From assembly GCF_000422545.1 (NCBI RefSeq), contig NZ_AULZ01000014.1, positions 62,001 to 126,000 of the forward strand: DNA of 64,000 nt. The letters are read 5' to 3'. The number at the start of each line of letters is the position of its first letter. The stretch's first letter is position 1. Of this stretch, positions 55,513 to 64,000 are shown in pieces. The DNA is from Desulfocurvibacter africanus subsp. africanus DSM 2603 (GTDB lineage: Bacteria; Desulfobacterota; Desulfovibrionia; Desulfovibrionales; Desulfovibrionaceae). A program made the position numbers and the translations under genes. Under the pieces are notes generated by a model that was not told the DNA's origin, searched no databases, and was given only the letters and a program-made list of their open reading frames with translations.

Positions 55513-57009
55513 ATGGGCTACCTTCCCGGTCCAGCTCTTCGTCTGAGGACCATGTTTTCCTATGCCGGCTTAATTTGGACGCTGGTGGGGCTGCTCATGC
55601 TCGCCTCGCTGGCCGTCCTGCCGTTCGCTGACGGGGAGGCCGCTTGGTCTTGGGCATTTCTGTATCCAGCCTCGGCACTCCTTCTCGGAGGACTGACGAC
55701 CTGGCGCGTGGCCCGACCTCGCACGTACGTGACTCTAACTCTACAGGACGGCGGCGTGGTCGTCCTGCTCGGTTGGATTGTCTGCTGTCTGGCGGCTACA
55801 TGGCCCTTCCTGTCCATCCTGGACCTGACTTTCACGCAGGCGCTCTTTGAGACGGTCAGCGGGTTCACCACGACAGGATTGTCCGTGGTCGATGTCACCA
55901 CCGCTCCCAAGGTTGTCCTCTTGTGGCGCAGCCTTATGCAACTAGCGGGCGGCGCTGGCTTGGCCATCATCATGCTGGCGGCCATCGCCGGCCCAGCCGG
56001 GACCAGCCTCTCTGGAGCCGAGGGGCGCAGCGATCAACTTGCGCCCCATGTGCGTTCGTCCGCGACTCTGGTGCTGGTCATCTATTCCGCATATGCCCTC
56101 GCGGGCAGCCTCGCCTACCGCATCGCGGGCATGGAGTGGTTCGATGCCGTGAACCACGCCTTCGCGGCCATTTCAACAGGTGGTTTTTCCACCCGGCCGG
56201 AATCCATCGGCTACTGGAATTCGTCCGAGATTGAACTGGTCACCGTTGTGCTCATGATTCTTGGAAACCTTAACTTCGTGACCGCCTACCTCCTGCTCAC
56301 GGGCAAATGGCGATCCGTCTTAAAGAATGGCGAGCTGCGCTTTAGCCTTCTCCTCTTTCTTGCCGCCGCAGGCCTGCTCTTTTGGTTCGTTACCCATCAC
56401 GGCTACACCGGGCTGGGCAAGCAGGTGCGCGTGGCTCTGTTCGAAGCGGTTACCGCAGCCACGACAACGGGTTTCTCCACCGTGGGCTACACCGGATGGC
56501 CGGCCATCGGTTGGCTGGTCATGCTGCTGCTCATGCTCGTGGGCGGAGGCACCGGTTCGACCGCCGGCGGGATCAAGCAGTATCGGGTGTACCTGCTGAT
56601 CAAATCCGTGTGGTGGGAAATCAAGCGCGCGCTGCTGCCGCGTGGGAGTGTGCCCGCCGAGTCGATCTGGATGGGCGAGCGACCGAAGTTCATTGATGAC
56701 TCCGACCTGCGCAGGGCGACATGCTTTGTGACACTCTACCTGGTGTGCTTCACTTTGGGCGTCGGCATTATGGTCGCGTACGGCTATCCACTGCGGGAGA
56801 GCCTCTTCGAGTATGCTTCAAGCATCGGGACAGTAGGACTGTCCATCGGCATCACCTCGGCGGATGCTCCCCCGGCGGTGCTGTGGACCCAAATCATGGG
56901 CATGTTTCTGGGCAGGCTCGAATTCTTCATCGTGTTCATCGCTGCATTGCATGCAGGCAGGATCGTTCTCCCCATCATATCGAGGAGGAAACGACCTGCT
57001 CGATCGTAG
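55513..57009 (+). CDS. trkH: TrkH-family potassium transporter
   Basis: Pore-forming K+ uptake protein of 498 aa with four membrane-pore-membrane repeats. Filter-region glycines are visible in VSGFTTTGLSV, AISTGGFSTRPES, AATTTGFSTVGYTGWP and SIGTVGLSIGITS. The gating-loop-type GGGTGSTAGGIKQYRV is present in repeat three. Ribosome site GGGGTAAGGAC. Last gene of the operon; the stop lies 130 bp before the right island repeat. Confidence 0.92.
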   Translation: MGYLPGPALRLRTMFSYAGLIWTLVGLLMLASLAVLPFADGEAAWSWAFLYPASALLLGGLTTWRVARPRTYVTLTLQDGGVVVLLGWIVCCLAATWPFLSILDLTFTQALFETVSGFTTTGLSVVDVTTAPKVVLLWRSLMQLAGGAGLAIIMLAAIAGPAGTSLSGAEGRSDQLAPHVRSSATLVLVIYSAYALAGSLAYRIAGMEWFDAVNHAFAAISTGGFSTRPESIGYWNSSEIELVTVVLMILGNLNFVTAYLLLTGKWRSVLKNGELRFSLLLFLAAAGLLFWFVTHHGYTGLGKQVRVALFEAVTAATTTGFSTVGYTGWPAIGWLVMLLLMLVGGGTGSTAGGIKQYRVYLLIKSVWWEIKRALLPRGSVPAESIWMGERPKFIDDSDLRRATCFVTLYLVCFTLGVGIMVAYGYPLRESLFEYASSIGTVGLSIGITSADAPPAVLWTQIMGMFLGRLEFFIVFIAALHAGRIVLPIISRRKRPARS

Positions 57010-57140
57010 TGGCCGATTCCAGCCTCGCCCTGCCTGCTTGCCCCACGTACAAACGATGGGTACACCGAGGCATCCACCAGAGAGGATGGACCTGAGAGCT
57101 GGCAAGGATTCCGGGGCCTTGATACCCCGCAACACCCGAT

Positions 57141-57157
57141 TCCCACCCTCTCCGCCA
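57141..57157 (+). repeat. Right att-like repeat of the tRNA-Ser island
   Basis: TCCCACCCTCTCCGCCA, identical to the last 17 bp of tRNA-Ser including CCA (46299-46315). No further tRNA sequence precedes it. ATTTCAACAGGTTCCAGCTTCC at 57196-57217 also matches the stretch after tRNA-Ser (46355-46376). Confidence 0.8.
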
Positions 57158-57167
57158 TAAGTCATCT

Positions 57168-57196
57168 AAGGGTCAGTATTCACTGGCCCTTTTTTA
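57168..57196 (+). terminator. Terminator to the right of the island repeat
   Basis: GGGTCAGT/ACTGGCCC stem (one wobble pair) with loop ATTC followed by six T residues. Homologous in position to the tRNA-Ser terminator but diverged in sequence. It may also end the trkH transcript. Confidence 0.82.
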
Positions 57197-57734
57197 TTTC
57201 AACAGGTTCCAGCTTCCAAACTGTTATACCACTGTGTTTAGCGCGGCACCTGATTTTGGCACCTGCGACAGCCAACTTTGACACCCCGTTGATCTACTTC
57301 AGTCCCCCCCTTTTGGCCTTGTCTTATGGCCTAGCGTCCACTGGATTTGATACGGTTTCGTGGAGAAGATTGTTCTTGGGCAGAAAGCGCAAGGGCAAAT
57401 AGCTCTCGAATAAGAGCCACCAACAAAACCCTCGGGCATCCTCCGAGGGGCCTCGCCCTTGCTCACTTGCCATCGGGGCCGAGTCCATACATGGCTCTAA
57501 GAACTGGCAGTCGCCGACCGATCTCTACGCGCATGAAGGATGGCCGCACCCGCTTGGCCAACAAGCCAAGCACGCCTGCCCATGATCTTCGTGAGGCTGG
57601 GAGAGGAAGTGGAAGTCCTGCGACTCTTCAACGACAAGGACTACGCCCAGGCGCTTCTGGGCAGCTAAAGCATCTTGCACAAAACAGGACAGGCCCCTGC
57701 CCTGTCCTCTCAGCATGGGGAAGCGAGAGCCCCT
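57197..57734. other. Decayed region with a probable transposase remnant
   Basis: No intact gene. At about 57527-57590 STRMKDGRTRLANKP resembles the catalytic-region stretch of IS5/IS1182-type transposases (MKDGRTxLAxKxEHA); the following AKHA is in another frame, so it is a broken fragment. GGCACCTGATTTTGGCACC near 57243-57262 is a short direct repeat of unknown origin. I see nothing else. Confidence 0.4.
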
Positions 57735-57864
57735 TAGAGCAGATTGCTTTTAAGACGCCCGCTCCGGCGTTGACGGCGCAAGTGAATTGCGCCTACGCCG
57801 AAGCTAGCGGCAAGCCATGCCGACGCATGGCTTGCAGAGCATTTTCAAAAGCAAAATGCTCTAG
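57735..57864 (+). repeat. Dispersed three-hairpin repeat, copy 4
   Basis: Plus-oriented copy, TAGAGCAGATTGCTTTTAAG to AAAATGCTCTAG, with all three stems intact. The middle has CCGAAGCTAGCGG instead of the CTACGCGGCGG of copy 1. Here both ends read as TAGAGC/GCTCTA, showing that the complete unit has short inverted termini. Confidence 0.9.
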
Positions 57865-57929
57865 AAGGATGATCGAACTCGGGATCGCACGATGCCCTGT
57901 GGATTTGCAGTTTCTGGAAGGCTACAACT

Positions 57930-58898
57930 CTAGCCTCTGCCGCCGCTCCCGGCTGTGCGCCGGATCTTTATGGCGGAGTTGCGTTTGTACACACTGACCT
58001 GCTTCCAGGCGAAGACAAGCAGGGAGCAGGCCAGGACGACGCCCGCCTCCACGATCCAGCGCAACAACCCCTTGCCGGCAAGCCCCCAATTACCATACGC
58101 AGCCCCCATGCCTACAAGACAGGCCGAGGGTACCAGGGCCAGCGCGATCATGACCCCGGCTGTCAGCACGGACCTGTGGATTACCACGAGAACAGCCCCG
58201 GCAATGCTTGCGGTGATTGTTACCCACAGGGAGGGGCCGGAGATAGAGGTCCAATACGTGATGAGCACTCCGGCGGGTAGGTACGAGGAATGCTCATACG
58301 GCGTATCGATGCCTGTCAGGCGGAGGCCCAGCGAAGTCACGGCCGCGCCGAGGACCAGGGCCGCATAGCCCATGGCCGTGTGTGGCAGGCCCAGCCTCCA
58401 TGATCCACCTCTATTGACGATGCCCATGGCGATGCGCGTGATCGGCTCGAAGCCGGGCGCGATGAGCATGGCCCCAACTACGATGTGCAAGGCATTCGTT
58501 AGTATGCCCACGGCGGCGATCACCCCGGATATGGCCATGATCAGGAGTGAGTTCACTGTCATGTTGCTCTCGCGGGCCAGGGACATTTCCATTTCTTCCC
58601 AGGATGCCTCGGTCCTGCCGCGCGGTATTTCCTCCTCCCACTCTTTGGAGACAAGTCCCATAGGCTGGCTTGTGAGCCAGGATCCGCCCGCCTCCTGTCC
58701 GATTCCGTGCCGGTCGAGCAGGCGCATGAGCTCGTGCAACGCCTGAGTCGTGACCTGCACGGTGATGACATCCCCAGGCGGCTGGACGGATATGCCGCGC
58801 TCCACCTTCAGGCCGATAACGCTTAGGCTCCCTTGGATGTCCCGCACAATTTCATCGCTCTTGCCAGCGGACGCCGTTATCTCGACCACGCGTATCAT
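57930..58898 (-). CDS. DUF389 membrane protein
   Basis: 322 aa from the ATG at 58898 (MIRVVEITASAGKSDEIVRDIQG); the frame is open 32 codons further. About 110 residues of soluble N-terminal ACT-like domain precede SNMTVNSLLIMAISGVIAAVGILTNALHIVVGAMLIAPGFEPI, the signature of DUF389 proteins, and five to six membrane spans. Members are proposed transporters or sensors of unknown substrate. Lies outside the island, beyond repeat copy 4. Confidence 0.8.
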   Translation of the reverse strand: MIRVVEITASAGKSDEIVRDIQGSLSVIGLKVERGISVQPPGDVITVQVTTQALHELMRLLDRHGIGQEAGGSWLTSQPMGLVSKEWEEEIPRGRTEASWEEMEMSLARESNMTVNSLLIMAISGVIAAVGILTNALHIVVGAMLIAPGFEPITRIAMGIVNRGGSWRLGLPHTAMGYAALVLGAAVTSLGLRLTGIDTPYEHSSYLPAGVLITYWTSISGPSLWVTITASIAGAVLVVIHRSVLTAGVMIALALVPSACLVGMGAAYGNWGLAGKGLLRWIVEAGVVLACSLLVFAWKQVSVYKRNSAIKIRRTAGSGGRG

Positions 58899-59614
58899 GC
58901 TCGCCTCCCGTGCGGGTGTTACCTCTGCCACAGCTGTTTGCCCATTTGAAAAGGCGACATGCACGCGGCGGAGAATCCAAACAGGATAGCCCATCCCTCC
59001 GAGTGTCGCGAGAAGGAAGACGAAACGCCCAGTCCTGGGAAATGTTCGGGAACGTTCTCACAGAGCTGAGGGCAATAGGGCTATGGGACTCGCGCATCGA
59101 TCCCCTTCCAAACCCCTATTGGAGTCCCCGGCCTGTCAGTTCCTTCGATTATTAAGGATTCAAATAATCACAGAGCTACACGGATGCGGCCTGTATTCTG
59201 AAATACGGGCCATAGTTAGCTCGTTGCTCACCTCCACTAGTTTGCCCGGTTGCCGTTTTGGTGGCCGGGCATTCTACATCCTTAGGGAGTCGCAGTATCC
59301 TTGAAATCACTGCACTCGAATGTTCCCAATCCCGTCCTCGGCCACGGTCGGATGATGCGGTATCGCATCCCTGCTGTGGTTCTAACTTTGCTCACTTGGT
59401 GGCCTTTCTTGCACCGGCCTTCCCAGACTTTCTCAATAAAATAAACTTGGATCCAGATATCTGGCTCAAAGTAACATTTGTGGCATTGGGGTATGGGCAT
59501 GGTAGCTGGTTAGCGCGTGAGGACCATGTAGGCAATGAGAAGGTCGGGCCTAAGGTCGAAGTGATCACCTATGATATTAACGCTCCCTGCCGTAATTATC
59601 AGGATTGATCCCGC
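58899..59614. other. Intergenic region, probably decayed
   Basis: About 700 bp. A plus-strand frame near 59353 begins MMRYRIPAVVLTLLTWWPFL, like a signal peptide, but stops after about 30 codons. An adjacent frame continues KINLDPDIWLKVTFVALGYGHGSWLARED to 59608, which may indicate a frameshifted small secreted-protein gene. Not recognised and not called as a gene. Confidence 0.35.
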
Positions 59615-59860
59615 TTATGGGACCAAAGCGGCATACAGCGTCTGACGACTGATGCCGTACTCCTGGGCCAATCCCTTCTTCGTCTCGCCTTTTGCGACCC
59701 TCGCCTTGATCTCCTCGACTTGGACTGGAGTGAGAGCCTTGGCTCGTCCCATCTGCTTCCCGGACTTCTGAGCGGCCCTGATGCCCTCTCGCTGCCTCTC
59801 TTTGATGATCGCCCGCTCGAACTCAGCAACCGCGCCGATGATCTGGAGCAGGAGCGGTGG
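59615..59860 (-). pseudogene. Serine recombinase C-terminal fragment
   Basis: Reads LLLQIIGAVAEFERAIIKERQREGIRAAQKSGKQMGRAKALTPVQVEEIKARVAKGETKKGLAQEYGISRQTLYAAL: the long E helix and Hin-type helix-turn-helix of a resolvase/invertase. The catalytic N-terminal half is absent; upstream codons to 59935 do not match. It is a different subfamily from the fragment at 49.3-49.7 kb. Confidence 0.8.
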
Positions 59861-60354
59861 CATCAAAGTCGTAGCGCATACCTTATGACAGTTGAATGCC
59901 CCCCACGGGGGGAAACGATATGGAATTGAGTTCATATCCCCGTTTCACATTTTTCCCCCAAATGATGGGTTGATATCCTTTAGGCGATCCTTGCCGTTGC
60001 CATTGCAGGTTTGAGGCATTATCGAAGCCCTTCAAGTCTAAAAGCACTTCTAAAATCATATCAGGCTGAATATAACCGGTAGCCACGATTCGACCTTTCG
60101 AGGTCTATCGACTTGGAGGAACCGGACTGGACTGGCAATCATCATGGGCAAACAGGACATCGTAAGCGGGCGGCTAACTGCGTTGGGACTCCTATTGTCA
60201 GCGTCTCGCATGCCGATGTTCCGAATGGGAACACCAAGCTGATGATAGAAAAAGTTGCTCAAAGCGGTTGGGGTTCATAGGTGTCGAGGCGCTTATACTT
60301 GGGTTCCCAAGCAACCGAATCTCAACGAAGGAGAGGATAGGCAAGAATCAGCTT
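59861..60354. other. Intergenic region before the hybrid kinase
   Basis: About 490 bp without a convincing gene. The kinase promoter should lie here; none assigned. Confidence 0.4.
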
Positions 60355-62724
60355 ATGCATACTTCGGACGTAGGCACACATAAAGCAAACGGTACAGGGC
60401 GTCTCCTGAGACGCACCGGCTTTGCAGCCATTGTTGCGGCAGGCATCTTCGGGATGTACCTGACGATATCCTACAGCTTTAATCTATTCCACAGCTTAGT
60501 GGAGTTCTTCAGCATTGCCATCGGTGTTAGCATATTCCTGATACTCTGGAATACTCGCGACCATACGAAATCCAGCTACTTCAGAATCGTTGGCGTCGCA
60601 TTCCTGTCCATCAGTTTCGTCGATCTCCTCCATACACTTGCCTACAAGGGCATGGGCGTGTTCATCGGTTATGACGCCAACCTACCAACTCAACTCTGGA
60701 TCGTTGCACGCTACATTCAGGGCGTTTCCTTGCTCTTCGCGCCCTTTGTGGTCCATTGGCGTCTACGGTTCGTCCCGACGCTCGCGGTTTTCGCGGCCCT
60801 GACAGGCGGCCTGCTCCTCTCGGTCTTCACGGGATGGTTCCCTGACTGCTATGTGGAAGGATTTGGCCAGACCCGTTTCAAGATAGTCAGCGAGTACGTC
60901 ATCTCGCTCATACTGCTCGCCTCGATGGGAGCGCACTACGTTCACCGAGACCGTTTCCCTGTCGAAGTGTTTAGGTATCTAATAGCAGCGGTTTTCCTCT
61001 CGATCGCCTCGGAGCTGGCCTTCACCACATACGTAAGCGTTTTTGGCATGGCTAACGCCCTCGGTCACTTCCTCAAAATTGGCGCGTTCTTTTTTATCTA
61101 CAAGGCCTTTATAGCCACAAATCTGCAGCGACCGTTCGAGTTTCTGCTCCGTGAGCAGCGTATGCGAGAGGACGCCCTGCGCGAGCGCGAGGAGTTGTTG
61201 CGACTCTTCGTGGAACATGCACCGGCAGCGATTGCCATGTTCGGTAAAGATATGCGCTATCATGCCGTGAGCCGCCGCTGGTTCCAAGACTACAATCTTG
61301 AAGGGTGTGAGCTTATAGGGCACAGCCACTACGATATTCTTCCCGAGATTCCCGAGCACTGGAAGATAATCCACCGGCAAGGCCTTGCTGGAGAGGTGCT
61401 CCGCTCTGATGAGGATTCATTTCAGCGGGCAAACGGCTCACTCCAGTGGCTCCGCTGGGAGGTCCGGCCTTGGCACACTGCCGCAGGCGAGATCGGTGGC
61501 ATAATCATGTTCACCGAGGATATCAGTGAGCGCAAACGTGCTGAGGCAGAGCTGCATCAGGCCAAAAGGGAGGCCGAGGCCGCCAACCGTGCCAAATCCG
61601 AGTTCCTGGCAAGCATGTCCCATGAAATTCGCACGCCCATGAACGGCGTCATCGGTATGGCCGAGCTGGCGCTCATGGTCAGCAAGGAGCCGCGCACCAG
61701 GGAGTACCTGGGCCTGATCAAGAAGTCGGGCGCGCAGCTTCTGGAGATCATAGGCGACATCCTCGACCTGTCCAAGATCGAGGCCGGCAAGGTCGAGTTG
61801 GAGGAGTCTCCTTTCGACCTGCGCGAGGACTTGGAGTTGGTCCTTTCGACCCTCCGTGTGAGCGCACGCGACAAGGGCCTGCGCTTCGTGCATGCCATCG
61901 ACCCCGACGTCCCCGCTCGCCTGGTCGGCGACTCGGTGCGCCTGCGCCAGGTGCTCACAAACCTAATCGGTAACGCGATCAAGTACACACCCAGGGGCAT
62001 GATCTCCCTGTCCGTGCGCTTGACCGATGAAGCAGCTTGCAGGCCAGGAGGCGTGCGGCTGCTCTTCCGCATTCGGGATATGGGTATCGGCATCCCAGAG
62101 GACAAGCTCCGAAGCGTCTTTGACAGTTTCACGCGTGCAGTCGGTCACGACCAAGCCAAGTACGGCGGCACGGGTCTTGGGCTGACCATCAGCAAGCGCC
62201 TCGTGGAACTCATGGGTGGACGCATCTGGGTTGAGAGCGAGCAGGGCGAGGGCAGCACGTTCTTCTTCACCGCTGAGTTCGGGGTACCGGTCGAGCAGGC
62301 AGTGCCGGTCGAGAAGCCGGAGCCGACTTCAGCGCGTGTGCAGGCCCTCAAGATTCTCGTCGCCGAGGACAATGAGATCAACCGCCTTTTGGCCGTTGAC
62401 CTGCTCAAGGCCAAGGGCCACGAGGTCAAGGTCGTGGAGGACGGCCAGCAGGCTCTGGATGCGCTCAAAGCCGAGTCCTTCGATCTCGTGCTCATGGACG
62501 CCCAGATGCCGGTCATGGACGGTACGGAGGCCACCCGGCGCATCCGGGCGGGCGAAGCGGGTGATCCGACAATCCCCATCGTGGCGCTCACGGCCTACGC
62601 ACTAAAGGGTGATAGGGAGAAGCTCTTGGCTTCGGGCATGGACGACTACCTGTCCAAGCCAATCGACATGGGGGAGCTTGACCGCGTTCTGGCTTGGATC
62701 GATCAGGCACGAGAAAGCGGATAA
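60355..62724 (+). CDS. MASE3-type hybrid histidine kinase
   Basis: 789 aa from the ATG at 60355 ([10 protein letters not shown]); the frame is open 29 codons upstream and the ribosome site is unclear. Order: about seven membrane spans with [36 protein letters not shown], typical of MASE3 (about 25-265), PAS (about 290-400), HisKA ([20 protein letters not shown]), HATPase ([22 protein letters not shown]) and a C-terminal receiver ([13 protein letters not shown]). Ligand and partner unknown; no phosphotransfer protein or regulator gene is adjacent. Confidence 0.87.
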   Translation: MHTSDVGTHKANGTGRLLRRTGFAAIVAAGIFGMYLTISYSFNLFHSLVEFFSIAIGVSIFLILWNTRDHTKSSYFRIVGVAFLSISFVDLLHTLAYKGMGVFIGYDANLPTQLWIVARYIQGVSLLFAPFVVHWRLRFVPTLAVFAALTGGLLLSVFTGWFPDCYVEGFGQTRFKIVSEYVISLILLASMGAHYVHRDRFPVEVFRYLIAAVFLSIASELAFTTYVSVFGMANALGHFLKIGAFFFIYKAFIATNLQRPFEFLLREQRMREDALREREELLRLFVEHAPAAIAMFGKDMRYHAVSRRWFQDYNLEGCELIGHSHYDILPEIPEHWKIIHRQGLAGEVLRSDEDSFQRANGSLQWLRWEVRPWHTAAGEIGGIIMFTEDISERKRAEAELHQAKREAEAANRAKSEFLASMSHEIRTPMNGVIGMAELALMVSKEPRTREYLGLIKKSGAQLLEIIGDILDLSKIEAGKVELEESPFDLREDLELVLSTLRVSARDKGLRFVHAIDPDVPARLVGDSVRLRQVLTNLIGNAIKYTPRGMISLSVRLTDEAACRPGGVRLLFRIRDMGIGIPEDKLRSVFDSFTRAVGHDQAKYGGTGLGLTISKRLVELMGGRIWVESEQGEGSTFFFTAEFGVPVEQAVPVEKPEPTSARVQALKILVAEDNEINRLLAVDLLKAKGHEVKVVEDGQQALDALKAESFDLVLMDAQMPVMDGTEATRRIRAGEAGDPTIPIVALTAYALKGDREKLLASGMDDYLSKPIDMGELDRVLAWIDQARESG

Positions 62725-63132
62725 GGCTCACTCGTTACATGGTTGGCGGCGATGATCCGCTCTCAGGGAGGCTCCGTGGCCCTTTCCAGGCTTCTGAGGC
62801 TAGGCCCAGGAGCCGCTGGAGCGCGAAAAGCGGCTACACCCAGCCAGACGCGCAGAAACGGCCAGAATGCATTCTGCGTCCTAGAGGCTGTTATGAACTG
62901 GCTTTCTAGCGGCTGGAATCACAACAGAATCAAACTTGCGATCTGTAAAGGTTTCTTACAGAATTTCGGCCACTTACATGAGGGTTCATAACACGCTCTA
63001 AAAACGTCGCAATAACTGGTTATATTTAATCAAGTCTCCTCAACTTGCCATGCAGGCAAGTTTCGTATCTTGTCTGTGCTTGAGATCATAAGCGCACAGA
63101 TTATTACAATGGAACGAAAGCGCAAACCAGAT
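62725..63132. other. Intergenic region with a terminator-like hairpin
   Basis: About 400 bp, no gene seen. AACTTGCC/GGCAAGTT (63042-63062) is an 8-bp perfect stem; the T run is poor, so termination of the kinase or permease transcript is only possible. Confidence 0.45.
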
Positions 63133-64000
63133 TTACGTTGACTCCATATCCAGCCAAATCAAGAACAACTTGTAACCCAAGGACAAGATCACAGCGCCTA
63201 CGAACAGTCCGATGATACCGGTGAGCATCATACCCCCGATAGCCCCCATCAGAATGACAAGCATGGGGATTTCCACCCCGCGCCCGAAAAGCAAAGGCTT
63301 GAGCACGTTGTCCAGCAGCCCAACGGTTATGCACCATACCGTTAAGACAGTTGCTGCGGTAGGCGGCATGATGCTGTAGCCATATATGCATACGGGAATT
63401 AAAACCAAGAGCACTGGAATTTGGATGATGGCCAGAAGAAGCACCAGAAAGGCCCATAGTCCTGCCGCGGGTATGGAGGCGACGAAGAGACCCATGCCCG
63501 CCAGCAAGGACTGGATTATGGCTACTCCCACCACGCCCAAGGCCACGCTGCGAACCGTATCCCGCGAGATGGCCACGTATTCCTCATGGCGTCTGCCGAT
63601 AAGGCGGGCAAATAAGCGGTCCACGAAGAGTTTTCCCGCCTCGGCCTTGTACATGACCACGCCGGCGATAATGAGCGACAAGCAAAATTTCAGCAGGCTG
63701 AAGCCGAGGCCCATGACGGTGGTAAGCAGCCACCTCCCCATGACTCTGATTTGCGGCGCGAATCGTACCAGAACGGCCTGCAGGTTATCTGCGGCCAAGC
63801 TCCATATTTCATGCAATTTATTGCCGATCACTGGCCAGCTCAGCACTTTCCCGGGGGGCGCGGGAACGGTCAGAGCGCCTGCGCTGACATGTTCGTAGAG
63901 CGTCACGGCGCTTCGCGTCATCGAGTCGAGCAGAATGAATGCCGGCAACAGCAGCAAGCTTAGGAAGAACAGCGTAATAAGCGTCGCCGAGAGCCCCGCC
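63133..64000 (-). CDS. AI-2E family (PerM-like) permease, N terminus beyond window
   Basis: The frame is open to the window edge (no start needed inside; TTG at 63957 is internal). The 289 visible codons show the family's membrane pattern: a loop with LHEIWSLAADNLQAVLVRFAPQI, then several spans. They end with VLTVWCITVGLLDNVLKPLLFGRGVEIPMLVILMGAIGGMMLTGIIGLFVGAVILSLGYKLF, the conserved C-terminal signature (DNVLKPxLxG...GxxGLFxGPxxL). Substrate unknown; the family includes autoinducer-2 and Na+/H+ exporters. Confidence 0.85.
   Translation of the reverse strand, partial: AGLSATLITLFFLSLLLLPAFILLDSMTRSAVTLYEHVSAGALTVPAPPGKVLSWPVIGNKLHEIWSLAADNLQAVLVRFAPQIRVMGRWLLTTVMGLGFSLLKFCLSLIIAGVVMYKAEAGKLFVDRLFARLIGRRHEEYVAISRDTVRSVALGVVGVAIIQSLLAGMGLFVASIPAAGLWAFLVLLLAIIQIPVLLVLIPVCIYGYSIMPPTAATVLTVWCITVGLLDNVLKPLLFGRGVEIPMLVILMGAIGGMMLTGIIGLFVGAVILSLGYKLFLIWLDMEST

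Larger units (their letters stand above)
46299..57157. mobile_element. Genomic island at tRNA-Ser(CGA)
   Basis: About 10.8 kb bounded by a direct repeat of the tRNA 3' end (TCCCACCCTCTCCGCCA at 46299 and 57141). Past each repeat the flanks stay similar: a GGGTCAG-type terminator and ATTTCAACAGGTTCCAGCTTCC. Contents: AT-rich hypothetical genes, a broken serine recombinase, an NtrC-type regulator and a two-component/Trk operon. No intact integrase is inside, so it is probably immobile now. The alternative is a chance or duplication-derived repeat. Confidence 0.72.

Noticed and set aside
57347-57997. Plus-strand 216-codon frame
   Set aside because: Runs through repeat copy 4 and non-coding DNA; the peptide from the repeat is the same as in other accidental frames.

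Overview
The window looks like a chromosomal segment of a sulfate-reducing deltaproteobacterium of the Desulfovibrio group (Desulfovibrionaceae). This is inferred from the gene families and from gene order, not from a search. The pointers are a tandem pair of Desulfovibrio-type homotrimeric porins, the kdsC-lptC-lptA-lptB-rpoN-hpf-ptsN-rapZ-PTS run next to pyrG, a manganese-type pyrophosphatase, and a chemotaxis operon that also encodes ParA, PilZ and HEAT-repeat proteins. The DNA is moderately GC-rich throughout except for an AT-rich stretch near 46.3-48.4 kb.

Layout. 1-9.5 kb: pyruvate carboxylase (cut by the window edge) with its biotin ligase, the CCA-adding enzyme, an amidohydrolase operon, and coaD/rsmD/an MBL-fold RNase-like protein. 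10-15.1 kb: uvrC and two tandem porins, each with its own leader and terminator. 15.4-20.7 kb: xerC, a GGDEF protein, an HDOD protein, a small partner, dprA and a CpoB-like protein. 21.9-31.3 kb: a minus-strand chemotaxis operon (cheB, HEAT, cheR, PilZ, parA, cheW, cheY, cheA). 31.7-34.9 kb: DEAD-box helicase and pyrophosphatase. 35-44.5 kb: mannose-family PTS genes (IIC appears frameshifted at a homopolymer), rapZ, ptsN, hpf, rpoN, the Lpt export genes, kdsC and pyrG. 44.8-46.3 kb: a PurQ-type amidotransferase, tadA and tRNA-Ser(CGA).

46.3-57.2 kb is a probable genomic island inserted at the 3' end of tRNA-Ser: the last 17 bp of the tRNA are repeated at 57141-57157. It holds AT-rich hypothetical genes, a broken serine recombinase, and a self-contained K+ transport regulon. 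The regulon has an NtrC-type activator, two TGCATNATGCA-like palindromes, a sigma-54 promoter, and then one operon for a novel 192-aa protein, a HAMP/PAS histidine kinase, a receiver-TPR response regulator, two separate TrkA subunits and TrkH. No intact integrase is seen. 57.2-64 kb carries recombinase and transposase debris, a DUF389 membrane protein, a MASE3-type hybrid kinase and a truncated AI-2E-family permease.

A dispersed repeat of about 125 bp with three hairpins occurs four times (3.9, 9.5, 36.6 and 57.7 kb). The 36.6-kb copy is split by a second, 133-bp hairpin-rich element. The pyrG leader on the minus strand has a good promoter, a G-rich start and an intrinsic-terminator-like hairpin before the gene, which suggests attenuation.
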